From: Chlorogloeopsis sp. ULAP01
Lineage (GTDB): Bacteria; Cyanobacteriota; Cyanobacteriia; Cyanobacteriales; Nostocaceae
Length of the DNA stretch: 64,000 nucleotides
Reading direction: 5' to 3'
Assembly (NCBI RefSeq): GCF_030381805.1
Contig: NZ_JAUDRH010000004.1
Location: 248,001-312,000, forward strand
Positions 8,094 to 17,527 of this stretch are shown here, piece by piece (position 1 is the first letter of the stretch; the number at the start of each line of letters is the position of its first letter). The notes under the pieces were generated by a model that ran no database searches, was not told the DNA's origin, and saw nothing but the letters and a program-made list of their open reading frames with translations. The position numbers and the translations under genes were made by a program.

Positions 8094-9899
8094 TCATCTA
8101 CATTGCCATATTTTGATGGTGTCATCATCACTGCCACTGGCTAAAGTTCGTCTATTAGGGCTAAAGGCAACAGATCTAACATAGTTAGAGTGACCAGTAA
8201 GAGTAAAAATTTCTCTCCCTGTACTGATATGCCAAATTTTGATGGTTTGATCCCAACTGCCACTAGCCAGCAATTCTCCGTCTGGGCTAAAAGCAACTGA
8301 CCACACCGAGTTGAAATGTCCTGTAAGGGTTCGGATTTCTCTGCCTGTATTCACATCCCATAGTTTAATTGTAGAATCGCTACTACCACTGGCGAGAATT
8401 TCTCCATCTGGACTAAAGGCGATCGCATTCACAAAAAAAGAATGACCTGTAAGAGTGTTAATTTCTCTGCCTGTACTTACTTGCCACAGTTTGATGGTGT
8501 AGTCAGAACTACCACTAGCCAAAATCAGACCGTTTGGACTCCAAGCCACAGACCAAATAGAGTCGGCATGACCGATAAGAGTGGAAATTTCTCTTCCTGA
8601 TATAACTTGCCATACTTTAACTGTACAGTCGGCGCTACCACTAGCTAGCAGTTTCCCATCAGGACTAAAAACAACAGAATTAATACAGTTAGTATGACCT
8701 TTAAATGTACGGACTTCTTTGCCAGAACTGATCAACCACAGTTTAATAGTCTCATCCCAACTACCAGTTGCAAGAAGTTCCCCATCAGGGCTAAAGGCAA
8801 CAGTATGAACCATACCAGAATGACCAGAAAACCAACGGCCAAGAGTACGTAGTAATTTTCCTGTCGCCAGTTGCCACAGTTTAATAGTATTGTCAGAACT
8901 GCCACTAGCCAGTAGTTGTGCATCACTACTAATTGTGACAGATTGAACCATGCTGGCGTGACCTCTGAGGGTATATACGCACTGCCACTCTACTTGACCT
9001 GTTAAAACAGTTGTTCGAGATAGTGTGTTTGTAGTTATGGTTTGTGTAGGCGGTGTGGAATTTAAATGCTCGTCACCTTGAGAACTCATCAAAGCTAACC
9101 ATTCTTGCACGGTTTGCGGGCGATATTTTGGCTGTAATTCCATACCGCGCATGATCAGATAATTTACTCTGTTGCTTAGGTGGGGATTATAGTGTTGCGG
9201 GGGTTCTAAAGAAGTACTGTGACGTCTTTCTTCCGCACTAGTTGGTACTACTCCTGTCACTAAGCTGTATAGTGTTGCGGCTAAACCGTAAACATCTATG
9301 TATTCTCCTCGTGGTGCTTCCAATTCATACTGTTCGGGAGGAGCGAAACCAGGAGTGCGATAAACCGTATGTTTTTGGATCACATTAGGAATAAATTCTC
9401 TGGCAATGCCAAAATCAATTAAGACTGCTTCTGATTTGCCACTACGGATCATAATGTTGCGCGGCTTAATGTCTCTATGTAACAAACCTTTTCGATGAAT
9501 TATTGTTACAGCCTCACTAATTTGCCGGATATATAGCAGTGCTTCTGATTCCGATAATACTCCTACCCTCCGCAAGCGCTTACCTAAATCTTCTCCTTCG
9601 ATGTACTCCATCACTATGCAGGGCATATTTCCTTCATCGAAGATATTTTCGATCTGCACTATATGGGGATGGCGACATACGGCCAACCTAACGGCTTCAT
9701 CTCGAAAATCTAGCCTTAATTTGTCTCGGTGTGGTTTCCAGGCGGGGTTATTAAGAATTTCTTCTTTAAGAGTTTTAATCACTCGTAATTCGCCATGTTC
9801 ATTTTTGGCGAGATAAGTAAGACCAATTCCGCCTTCGCCTAATCTTCTTTCGAGAATGTAGCGTCCTCCGAATAACCGCTGTCCCGGATGCCAGACCAT
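8094..9899 (-). CDS. serine/threonine protein kinase with seven WD40 repeats
   Basis: A 601-residue Hanks-type kinase. The kinase domain (about 12-275) has the glycine loop GEGGIGLTY, the VIK lysine, the catalytic loop HRDIKPRN, a DFG motif and the APPEQY segment, so it should be active. After a short linker, seven WD40 repeats (about 305-601) each run GH...SPDG..LASGS.D.TIKLW, enough for one closed seven-bladed propeller that would recruit partners. No transmembrane segment is seen. Neighbours give no hint of the target. Kinase-WD40 fusions of this kind are frequent in filamentous cyanobacteria. Confidence 0.93.
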   Translation of the reverse strand: MVWHPGQRLFGGRYILERRLGEGGIGLTYLAKNEHGELRVIKTLKEEILNNPAWKPHRDKLRLDFRDEAVRLAVCRHPHIVQIENIFDEGNMPCIVMEYIEGEDLGKRLRRVGVLSESEALLYIRQISEAVTIIHRKGLLHRDIKPRNIMIRSGKSEAVLIDFGIAREFIPNVIQKHTVYRTPGFAPPEQYELEAPRGEYIDVYGLAATLYSLVTGVVPTSAEERRHSTSLEPPQHYNPHLSNRVNYLIMRGMELQPKYRPQTVQEWLALMSSQGDEHLNSTPPTQTITTNTLSRTTVLTGQVEWQCVYTLRGHASMVQSVTISSDAQLLASGSSDNTIKLWQLATGKLLRTLGRWFSGHSGMVHTVAFSPDGELLATGSWDETIKLWLISSGKEVRTFKGHTNCINSVVFSPDGKLLASGSADCTVKVWQVISGREISTLIGHADSIWSVAWSPNGLILASGSSDYTIKLWQVSTGREINTLTGHSFFVNAIAFSPDGEILASGSSDSTIKLWDVNTGREIRTLTGHFNSVWSVAFSPDGELLASGSWDQTIKIWHISTGREIFTLTGHSNYVRSVAFSPNRRTLASGSDDDTIKIWQCR

Positions 9900-10005
9900 T
9901 AGTATTAATTTTCAAATCTGATATTTATTTTGACACGACAACACAATAGAGTTGGGTAGAAAGATGTTATGCTACGCGCTTGTAGTAGGGCTAACCTTTA
10001 GAGAA

Positions 10006-10047
10006 TTGAAATTGTGTTATATGCTACAGCATAACGCTAAATTTCAA
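10006..10047. repeat. imperfect 15-bp hairpin
   Basis: TTGAAATT-GTGTTAT pairs with ATAACGC-(TA)-AATTTCAA around a 10-base loop, with a two-base bulge and one T-G pair. TTTTATT follows about 15 bases later on the plus strand. It could be a terminator of an unseen small RNA or a palindromic repeat. Confidence 0.55.
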
Positions 10048-10520
10048 ATTGTCACTATAGTTTTATTGTTCATGGCAACATAAGAACAATGATCCTCAAC
10101 TTTTTAAAGTAGTCGGGAATCTTTGTTTTTAATTTTTATAAATGAAATATGATTGCTGAATTAGTTCTTTTGGTAACCAAACTCATGCATTAAGTGGAGC
10201 CACTATTTCTCAACTAACAGAAAACTAATTTTTATCGGACATAACCTGTAAAAGTTTGTAGATTTGTTTATAAATAGTTGTGATCAGACTTAAACTAGTC
10301 TCTGGAAATAGAGAAGACTCAGGAATAAAGATATGAAAAAATCTTAATTAATTATTTAAAATAATGATTTTTTGAAATTTTATCTCAGACTGAATACAGG
10401 CTCATATTTAATTAATGCTCCATCGTGTTTTTAAAATTTTTAATAATTTTATTAAAAATTTCTGGAATCATTCCCAACAAGTGTGTATCTAGTTCTCGAC
10501 TCATTTTTGTCGGCAAAAAG

Positions 10521-10586
10521 GTGCTGGAATCACACATAAGATAAAAAGATACAAAAAAAACCTAGGTAACATCTTGATTCCAGCAC
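10521..10586. repeat. 12-bp perfect inverted repeat, 66-base element
   Basis: GTGCTGGAATCA at 10521-10532 and its exact complement TGATTCCAGCAC at 10575-10586 enclose 42 A-rich bases. No direct repeat flanks it, so it is not an obvious transposon remnant. A structured RNA or a binding site is possible. Confidence 0.6.
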
Positions 10587-10800
10587 TTATGATTCCGTAT
10601 TAATGTAAGAAAAATTACATTAGATTATCTAACAATATCTTGAAATATTTACGCGATCGCCTGTTTTAGAAGATATGATATTTCGGTGTGTAAAATTTTT
10701 TATCATGTTTAAAACTGGCTGCGTATTGTCTAAGTTGATTTGATGAAAATATAGCTAAAGTCAAAAACTTTTCTGGTTAAGCTTGAGGTGAGTGAAAAAT

Positions 10801-11718
10801 ATGTTAAAAAACTTACAATTGAGACAAAAATTTACAATTTTACTACTTGTAATTCTAATTCTAGGTTTGAGCTTGAGTGGTTTTGCTCTCTCTTCTGTGC
10901 TTAGACAAAATGCCAGGCAAGAAATCACCTCAACAGCTTTGATGCTAATGGAAACTATGATTTCTGTTCGCCAATATACTAGTAGTCAAGTTAATCCAGA
11001 ACTAGTAGATAAGCTAGAAACGGAATTTTTGCCGCAATCTGTACCTGGATATTCAGCACGAGAAGTTTTTGAGAACTTACGGAATAAATCCGGCTACAGA
11101 GACTTTTTTTATAAAGAAGCCACACTAAATCCTACAAATCTTCGAGATAAGGCTGATAGTTTTGAGACACAAATTGTCGAGCGGTTTAAAAAAGAAAATA
11201 AGTTAAAAGAATTGAGTGGATTTCGTTCTATACCAGGTGGAGAAATTTTCTACACTGCTCGTCCTTTGATAGTTTCTGAACAAAAGTGTCTAGAATGCCA
11301 TGACACTCCAGAAAGAGCGCCAAAGAGTATGCTTGACCGCTATGGTACTGCGAACGGATTTAATTGGAAATTAGGAGAAATTGTTGGTGCTCAGGTGATA
11401 ACAGTGCCAGCAACCAGAGTGATCCAAAAAGCGAATCAGTCCTCTATTCTAATTGTGGGACTAGTATCGGCTGTTTTTGCGATCGTCATCTTTTTAGTTA
11501 ACGTCTTTTTAAATAGGCAAGTAGTACGTCCATTAAAACGCATAACTCGTTTAGCAGAGGAAGTTAGCACAGGACATATGGATGTCGAGTTTGAGCAGTT
11601 ATCTAATGATGAAATCGGTAATCTTGCTAAAGCCTTTAAGCGGATGAAATTAAGTTTAGAAATGGCCATGAAACGGCTTAAGCGCCCTCATGGCAACACC
11701 CACGGAACAGGAGCTTAA
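10801..11718 (+). CDS. membrane c-type haem sensor (Tll0287-like domain) with HAMP
   Basis: A 305-residue transmembrane receptor. A helix at about 10-32 and a second at about 218-242 bracket an extracytoplasmic domain of the Tll0287-like (DUF3365) family with a single CLECH motif, a c-type haem attachment site. A HAMP domain follows (RQVVRPLKRITRLAEEVSTG...DEIGNLAKAFKRM). The protein ends shortly after, with no kinase or cyclase output, so signalling must pass to a partner. I chose the ATG at 10801, with GAGGTG upstream; a GTG nine bases earlier is too close to that site. It converges with the Ser/Thr kinase gene, the two stops only five bases apart. Redox or gas sensing is inferred from the haem, not shown. 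Confidence 0.85.
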   Translation: MLKNLQLRQKFTILLLVILILGLSLSGFALSSVLRQNARQEITSTALMLMETMISVRQYTSSQVNPELVDKLETEFLPQSVPGYSAREVFENLRNKSGYRDFFYKEATLNPTNLRDKADSFETQIVERFKKENKLKELSGFRSIPGGEIFYTARPLIVSEQKCLECHDTPERAPKSMLDRYGTANGFNWKLGEIVGAQVITVPATRVIQKANQSSILIVGLVSAVFAIVIFLVNVFLNRQVVRPLKRITRLAEEVSTGHMDVEFEQLSNDEIGNLAKAFKRMKLSLEMAMKRLKRPHGNTHGTGA

Positions 11719-11723
11719 ATCTT

Positions 11724-13016
11724 TTATGTAAATAGACGTCGAGTAAATTCTAGAGCTGCTTCTGCCTCTGGAATTTCCTTGGCTAAAAGTTCAACAAATT
11801 GGTAAGGAGTGACTTGCTCGTTTTCTGCTAATGTGTCTTCCACAACAAAACTTGCCATTGGCCCTATATAATAGGCTAATGCTTTTTGACAGCGTTGTAT
11901 GAAGGCTACATTAATTGAGGTATTTCCTTGAGTTCGAGAAGTATTGCCCTGAGTCCGCGAAGTTTGTTGATGTTGAGAAGTTTGTTGATGTTGAGAAGTT
12001 TGTTGAGTTGAGGGTGAAATAAAAGTTGTTTCCGCCGGAGATGGAGATACTTTATCTGTCTGCGGCATTATCATTGTCGGTTCCGACTCACGAGTCAGTA
12101 CAGTCGGAGGAACATCAAACATTGTTGATTGCGATAGATGAGGCTGCCCCATCATCTCAAGATCTGCAAGAACTTCTCTGGAAGTTTGATAACGTTGTCT
12201 CGGCGTATCTGCCAGCATCTTATTAAGTATTTCAGCAAAGCCATCGCTGACATAAGTATAAAAACGCCATTTCCATTCCAAACTGTACTGATCCATCAAA
12301 AAGGATGGATCTCGCCCTGTTAGCAACACAACACCTGTAACTCCCAAAGCATAAAGATCGCTACTCGGAGAACACAACCCCAAGCTAATCTGTTCGCGGG
12401 GAGCATACCCCACTTTTCCCACTAAAGACATTTTGCCGACAAAGGTTGCCTGGTTAGAGTTATTGCCTTCATTGAGATCGGCTATTTGCTTTCCCACTCC
12501 AAAATCAATTAGTACGGGCAATGTTTTGCCTTCTGGCAACATAATGTTATCGGGAGAAATATCTCGATGGATAATATGGTGTTGATGGATATATTCCAAA
12601 ATAGGCAGTAAATTTTTTAACCATCGAATCACCTCATCTTCCGAAAAGTTTTGTCCTTGCTTCTGACGCTCTCGTAATAATGCTGAATAGGTTTTCCCAT
12701 TCACAAATTCTTGTACCAAGAATAATCGACCATCTCCCTCAAAACAAGCTAGGAATCGAGGTATTTGGGGATGTTCTAGCTGGTGAAGTATTTTCGCCTC
12801 TCTTTTAAAGAGATTACGACATTTTTCTAGCCCCCCTTCTCCAGTACCAATAGGGGCAAATTCTTTCAGAACACAAGGTTCGTTGAAGCGTCGAGTATCG
12901 AAGGCTAAGTAAGTTCGCCCCAAACCCCCTTGTCCCAAAAGTTGCTGGATGATATAGCGGTTATCTATTATAGTTCCTGAGGGAATTTCCGATTTGATTA
13001 AGGGGGACTGAGACAT
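11724..13016 (-). CDS. serine/threonine protein kinase with short C-terminal helical domain
   Basis: A 430-residue soluble Hanks-type kinase. The kinase domain (about 20-285) has the GQGGLGRTY glycine loop, VLKEF lysine, HRDISPDN catalytic loop and IDFGVG. A linker of about 90 residues follows, rich in Ser, Thr, Pro and Gln, including tandem TSQHQQ and TSRTQGN units, probably disordered and a candidate for autophosphorylation. The last 60 residues (YYIGPMASFVVEDTLAENEQ...) form a small helical module that recurs at the ends of bacterial signalling proteins. Phosphothreonines made here could be read by the double-FHA exporter nearby; that link is inference from context. Confidence 0.9.
   Translation of the reverse strand: MSQSPLIKSEIPSGTIIDNRYIIQQLLGQGGLGRTYLAFDTRRFNEPCVLKEFAPIGTGEGGLEKCRNLFKREAKILHQLEHPQIPRFLACFEGDGRLFLVQEFVNGKTYSALLRERQKQGQNFSEDEVIRWLKNLLPILEYIHQHHIIHRDISPDNIMLPEGKTLPVLIDFGVGKQIADLNEGNNSNQATFVGKMSLVGKVGYAPREQISLGLCSPSSDLYALGVTGVVLLTGRDPSFLMDQYSLEWKWRFYTYVSDGFAEILNKMLADTPRQRYQTSREVLADLEMMGQPHLSQSTMFDVPPTVLTRESEPTMIMPQTDKVSPSPAETTFISPSTQQTSQHQQTSQHQQTSRTQGNTSRTQGNTSINVAFIQRCQKALAYYIGPMASFVVEDTLAENEQVTPYQFVELLAKEIPEAEAALEFTRRLFT
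11937..12006 (-). repeat. short in-frame tandem repeats in the kinase linker
   Basis: Two copies of an 18-base unit (TSQHQQ) and two of a 21-base unit (TSRTQGN) lie side by side in the linker of the kinase gene. Units are multiples of three, so the repeat can vary without breaking the gene. Confidence 0.7.
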
Positions 13017-13368
13017 ATCATGACGCTCCTAGCTCTATTTATATAAATAATTTGAATTTGGTTTCTTCAGTCAAGATGACTAAAGAAGAATTTTATTTAC
13101 TGTTTGTGTAGATACTTAGGTAATGATTTACTGAGTGACTATAGCAGCAAGGTTTTTATTAGCTTTAAAGCTTAGATTTTCTAGAATAACTGCTTAGGTA
13201 TTTACATATAATGACTTTTTGAAAAGAAAATTTACTTTTTTTTGAGCAATTTATTCACTCTAGTAGTGACTTAAACCCTAATTATTTATCAGGATAATTC
13301 TCAAGAAATATGCAGGTAAGGTATTAAATTTTGTTAAGAAATATGAGTGTACGACTTGTCTGTTAAGC
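13017..13368. other. 352-base gap, no gene seen
   Basis: A/T-rich stretch between two minus-strand genes. It should hold the kinase promoter, but no clear element, repeat or ORF was recognised. Confidence 0.5.
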
Positions 13369-14262
13369 TTACTTTGGCTGATCAGGTTTTTCTGGTAGAA
13401 GCGTCGCAGGTTTTTGCTTAACTCTTCCCTCAAGAGGTTTAACTTTTTCGATTAATTTAATAAACTCGGTATAATTAGGTATTCTAGCAGCAGGAACATA
13501 ACCAGCGTCGGCGGCAATATCGGCAGGTGCATCGTTCATTGCCTTCTGAATCTGCTGTTGTTGATTTCGTTCTACAGTTGGTGCAAGCAAGACTACTCCA
13601 GGTGGTATCCACCGACTTGTGTGTAAAATTCTAAACTTAGTTGTGGCAAATTTTCGTTGATAAAGTTCGAAATCTTGCTCGGATATAGCGCCAGCATCTA
13701 CAGTTTTGTTACTAATCCACTCCAGTACTGTCTCAGGAGTAGGGGCAGAACGAATTTGAGCCAGGGTTAAGCCATAGAGATCGTACAAAGGAACATAATA
13801 ACCTGCGGCAGAACCTGTTTCTCCCAAAGCAACTGTTTTGTTGGCCAAGTCTGATATTTTTTTAATTGGCTGCTCGTCTCGCACAATTAGTAAAGAGCGT
13901 TGTCTGCTACTCACTCCTTCCATTGAAAACAAAGGAATATAAAGTTCTTTGCCGATCGCGATCGCAGCCAAACCGGGAGCGGCAAATACTATATCCCATC
14001 TTTTGCGCTGGATTTGAGCAACGGCTTGCAATTCGTTGTATGCTGGTTCCAGTTCTATGAGCGAACGGGTTTGTGAGCCTATGTAGTCTTTGAAGCGCTC
14101 GTACTTATCGAGTGAAACTTTTCCTTCACCGTAGCTGACTACGCCTATAGTTAATCTATTTGGGATATTGTTTGTTTGTTTTGCATTGCATCCTATTCCA
14201 AGCTGTCCGATTAACACTAGTAGTATAAGGAGAAAAAAACGTGGCGAAATAATAATTTTCAT
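13369..14262 (-). CDS. PhnD-like periplasmic substrate-binding lipoprotein
   Basis: A 297-residue protein of the phosphate/phosphite/phosphonate-type binding protein family (PhnD fold, type 2 periplasmic binding protein). The N-terminus is a lipoprotein signal, a hydrophobic stretch ending in LGIGC. Family features follow: LTIGVVSYGEGKVSLDKYERFKDYI, WDIVFAAPGLAAIA, and KISDLANKTVALGETGSAAGYYVPLYDLY. I used the ATG at 14262 because it opens directly into the signal peptide; a GTG 36 bases upstream is also in frame. No phn permease or ATPase is adjacent, so it may be a sensory binding protein for the kinase/exporter cluster rather than a transporter part. The ligand is unknown. Confidence 0.85.
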   Translation of the reverse strand: MKIIISPRFFLLILLVLIGQLGIGCNAKQTNNIPNRLTIGVVSYGEGKVSLDKYERFKDYIGSQTRSLIELEPAYNELQAVAQIQRKRWDIVFAAPGLAAIAIGKELYIPLFSMEGVSSRQRSLLIVRDEQPIKKISDLANKTVALGETGSAAGYYVPLYDLYGLTLAQIRSAPTPETVLEWISNKTVDAGAISEQDFELYQRKFATTKFRILHTSRWIPPGVVLLAPTVERNQQQQIQKAMNDAPADIAADAGYVPAARIPNYTEFIKLIEKVKPLEGRVKQKPATLLPEKPDQPK

Positions 14263-14563
14263 CACTAAATTGTTATAGATTGATATAAATTTACACACTA
14301 ACGATTATGATGATAATTATGCAATATCAAATTTGTTTATCTCTATATCCATCAGCTGAAAAAATGCGATCGCACTAAAAATTAACTTTAACTTAAACTT
14401 ACAGTCAATGTTAATATTTAAAAACTTCTGTTGAATAACATAGATTGTTTTTAACTTATTAGAAAATAGAACTAGTTGATTTAAAAGTATATCCGTAAAA
14501 TAATTGGTTAGTTTTGTAGTTTAGGGGTGTGACTTTAATTGAGAATATAGGTCGGTTAATCTC
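14263..14563. other. 301-base divergent intergenic region
   Basis: It separates the PhnD-like gene from the FHA-ABC exporter, which are read in opposite directions, so it should hold both promoters. It is A/T-rich with one HIP1-like site; no operator was recognised. Confidence 0.5.
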
Positions 14564-16996
14564 ATGGCAGGGAGTTTTGAACAAGCCACACTTGTTAGTC
14601 CTCAACCTTTTTTGGAATTGAATAATCGCGGTCATATATTGCGGCTTTATCTAAAAAAAGATGAACATCGGCTAGGGCGCGGTCGTGATTGGGCAGATTT
14701 AGAAGTGCCGATCGGTTGGGAAGTCTTCTCTAGAAAACAAGCAATCTTAAAAAAAGAAGGAGAAGACTATCGAATTTATGATGGTGATGGTAGCGCTGCC
14801 AGTCGCAATGGAATATTTATCAATCAAACCCGAATTAATGCCACTGAAGGCTATCTTTTAAAAAATGGGACGCAACTGGAAATCGGACAATCTCCTCACA
14901 ACCGCATTCAGTTGACTTACTGTAACCCTGTTGAATCTCCGGTAGTTATTCCTAGTAATCGCCGCTTAGTATTAAAAGGCTTGAAAGAATGGCCTGTACA
15001 ACTAGGACGCGCCCCCAAGTCGGATCGCTACTCTTCAATGCAGTTAGATGCGCCTACAGTCTCTCGTCTGCACGCTACGATTTATCCAGATGGGCAAGGA
15101 AAACACATTCTGCAAGACCTCAGTACAAATGGTATTTTTGTCAACGGTCAAAGAATTTCCAAACGTGTCCATTTAGAGGATGAAAGCAGGATTCAGATTG
15201 GCCCTTTTAGCCTGCTATATCGCACCGATTACTTAGAATTACTAAATACTGGTAGTCAAATTCGCTTAGATGTTCACCGCTTGCAGCGCAAGGTGAAAGA
15301 CAAAGAAGGACGGGAAAAAATCATCCTCAATGATGTCTCTTTGGTGATTGAGCCGGGACAATTGGTGGCTTTGGTGGGTGGTAGTGGTGCTGGTAAGTCC
15401 ACGTTGATGAAATCTTTACTGGGGATTGAAGCAGTATCTTCTGGCACAGTATACCTGAATGGAGATAATTTGCGGCAGAACTGGCCGATGTATCGATCAC
15501 AAATCGGCTATGTTCCCCAGGATGATATTGTCCATCCCGATTTAAGAGTAGAAGAAGTTTTAGCTTATGCCTGCAAACTGCGACTTCCACCAGATATAAA
15601 TGTGAAGCAGGTAGTTGATACTACCCTAGAACAGATTAAACTCACCCATGTGAGAACAAATTTTATTCGCAATCTCAGTGGTGGACAACGCAAACGCGTC
15701 AGTATTGGTGTAGAACTGTTAGCCGATCCAAAATTATTCTTTCTAGATGAGCCAACTTCTGGTCTCGATCCAGGTTTAGATAAAGAGATGATGCGCTTGT
15801 TGCGGGAGTTGGCAGATCAAGGACGAACAGTAGTGCTAGTTACCCATGCGACAGCAAATATTGAGGTGTGCGATCGCATTGCGTTCATGGGTAGAGGTGG
15901 TAAACTATGCTACTATGGGCCACCCCAGCAAGCACTGGGCTTTTTTGAAATGCCCTCAGAAGATTTAAAGTATTTTTCGGATATTTATATCAAACTTGAC
16001 CAAGGGGGAAATGGCAAGGATGTTGCAGCTACGGTTGACCATTGGTCACTAAAATATCAGCAATCACCAGAATTTAAAACCTACGTTAAATCCCAATTAA
16101 AACCTGGTAAGGATCGTACTTCTAAACCTGATGACTCTATCCACACGGGAATATCGCCGCTCAAACAGTTGTGGTTGTTGAGTCAGAGATATTTACAATT
16201 AGTTTTACGCGAGCGCGCTAGCATCATTTTCTCATTATTATCGGGGCCAATAGCGATCGGGCTGACTGCTTGGATTTTAAAAGATGAGACGCCCCTCGAA
16301 AGACTAGTGCCGCCAGAGATCACGCAAGGCCCTTTAGCGCTTAAAGTACTATTTATCTTCAGCTGTATTGGCATTTGGGTGGGACTTTCTAGTTCTGTAC
16401 GTGAAATTATCAAAGAAGCAGCCATTTACACGCGAGAACGACTGATTAATTTAGGCTTGTTGCCTTATTTAGGTTCTAAAATATTGATTCGTTCGGGTTT
16501 AGCCCTGCTGCAAACTCTATTAATTGTTGTCGCAATTTTAGTTGGTTTTCAAGCACCAGAATCTGATTTATTGCCTTGGTTTCTGGGTTTAGGAATTACG
16601 ACATTTTTAACTTTGCTGGCTAGTGTTAGCCTCAGTTTAATGATTTCTGCTTTGGTTAAAAGTGAAAACGAAGCAAATAGTATTCTCCCCTTAATTATGA
16701 TTCCCCAAATAATTCTTTCAGGGGTTTTATTTGAAATGAAAGGATTAGCTGCTAAACTGGGTTGGCTCACAATTAGTAGGTGGTCTATTGGCGCTTATGG
16801 AACCCTAATTAATGTTAATGCAATGGTTCCAAAAAGTACTCCAGGTTTACCGTCTTTAGATAATATTTTTAAAACTTCTGCTGTTTACGAGCCAAGTTGG
16901 GATAATTTAGGTTTAAATTGGGGAATTCTAGGTGTGCATACATTGGTTTATTTAATCGTGGCGCTGTTGTTACAAAAGCGCAAAGATATTGTGTAA
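14564..16996 (+). CDS. double-FHA, ABCG-type ABC exporter (ATPase-permease fusion)
   Basis: An 810-residue half-transporter of the ABCG/white arrangement (ATPase before membrane domain) with two phosphothreonine-reading FHA domains in front. FHA 1 (about 25-115) has RLGRGRDWADLEV; FHA 2 (about 140-215) has QLGRAPKSDR, SRLHATI and DLSTNGIFVNG. The ABC domain (about 230-460) shows GGSGAGKST, LSGGQRKR and LFFLDEPTSGLDP followed by VTHAT. An ABC-2 membrane domain with about six helices fills 560-805. Family members move lipids, pigments or small hydrophobic compounds; the substrate here is unknown. The FHA domains suggest control by Ser/Thr phosphorylation, and a kinase lies two genes away. Confidence 0.93.
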   Translation: MAGSFEQATLVSPQPFLELNNRGHILRLYLKKDEHRLGRGRDWADLEVPIGWEVFSRKQAILKKEGEDYRIYDGDGSAASRNGIFINQTRINATEGYLLKNGTQLEIGQSPHNRIQLTYCNPVESPVVIPSNRRLVLKGLKEWPVQLGRAPKSDRYSSMQLDAPTVSRLHATIYPDGQGKHILQDLSTNGIFVNGQRISKRVHLEDESRIQIGPFSLLYRTDYLELLNTGSQIRLDVHRLQRKVKDKEGREKIILNDVSLVIEPGQLVALVGGSGAGKSTLMKSLLGIEAVSSGTVYLNGDNLRQNWPMYRSQIGYVPQDDIVHPDLRVEEVLAYACKLRLPPDINVKQVVDTTLEQIKLTHVRTNFIRNLSGGQRKRVSIGVELLADPKLFFLDEPTSGLDPGLDKEMMRLLRELADQGRTVVLVTHATANIEVCDRIAFMGRGGKLCYYGPPQQALGFFEMPSEDLKYFSDIYIKLDQGGNGKDVAATVDHWSLKYQQSPEFKTYVKSQLKPGKDRTSKPDDSIHTGISPLKQLWLLSQRYLQLVLRERASIIFSLLSGPIAIGLTAWILKDETPLERLVPPEITQGPLALKVLFIFSCIGIWVGLSSSVREIIKEAAIYTRERLINLGLLPYLGSKILIRSGLALLQTLLIVVAILVGFQAPESDLLPWFLGLGITTFLTLLASVSLSLMISALVKSENEANSILPLIMIPQIILSGVLFEMKGLAAKLGWLTISRWSIGAYGTLINVNAMVPKSTPGLPSLDNIFKTSAVYEPSWDNLGLNWGILGVHTLVYLIVALLLQKRKDIV

Positions 16997-17104
16997 TAGA
17001 GATTATAAATAAGAAAAAAGAAATGAAGGTTTGATTGATATTTTTTTGTGAGTTTCTGAGCAATATTTATTAACTTATATCTTGCATCTACGCTCTTGTC
17101 CGCC

Positions 17105-17151
17105 AAGAAATAAATTTCTTAGCTCAAAGCCAAAGTCTACTAAAGTAGACT
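17105..17151. terminator. two adjacent small hairpins downstream of the exporter
   Basis: AAGAAAT-AA-ATTTCTT (17105-17120) and AGTCTACT-AA-AGTAGACT (17134-17151) are perfect stems of 7 and 8 bp with two-base loops, about 110 bases after the exporter stop. No T-run follows; termination is possible but not certain. Confidence 0.4.
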
Positions 17152-17271
17152 AGGTAAAATTTTCAGTCCGTTTTCTCTGGGCGATCGCTTAATCTACAGT
17201 TATAGAATTCCCTAAAATTTTTTCAAAATAACAAAAACTTCAGCAGCACTATAATCAATTGGAATAAGCCT

Positions 17272-17506
17272 ATGACAACCTTAGTAATTAAACCCTCATC
17301 TTAGCTAACGACTGGTATTCGAGTCGAAAAAGTCATAATCTTAATTTATTTAAATTGACAGACGACTTAGATTTACGGATGCAAGAACTATTGGATAGAA
17401 AAAAGCTGATTCTCTGACACCAGAAGAAGCAGCTGAGTTGAAAGCAATTGGAGAATTAGACGTAATTTTTAGCTACATCAATGCGATGATTTCTTCTGTT
17501 GGATGA
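17272..17506 (+). pseudogene. degenerate small cyanobacterial gene (broken in three frames)
   Basis: Translation gives a coherent small protein only if read across three frames. MTTLVIKPSS ends at a TAG; the second frame continues as HNLNLFKLTDDLDLRMQELL and hits a TGA after an A-run; the third gives SLTPEEAAELKAIGELD and ends VIFSYINAMISSVG. Dropping one base in the A-run at about 17398-17404 accounts for the second shift. The pattern of a short protein with MQELLDRKKADSLTPEEAAEL resembles small proteins scattered in many cyanobacterial genomes, often near toxin-antitoxin-like loci. Function not known to me. It is next to another decayed gene. Confidence 0.65.
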
Positions 17507-17527
17507 TAGCCAACAATAGGTAATTTC

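Larger units (their letters stand above)
9900..10800. other. 900-base gap with two strong inverted repeats
   Basis: No credible ORF is visible. The stretch is A/T-rich and separates two divergently read genes, so it should contain both promoters. It carries two separate hairpins, listed individually. One HIP1 site lies near 10652. Confidence 0.6.
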
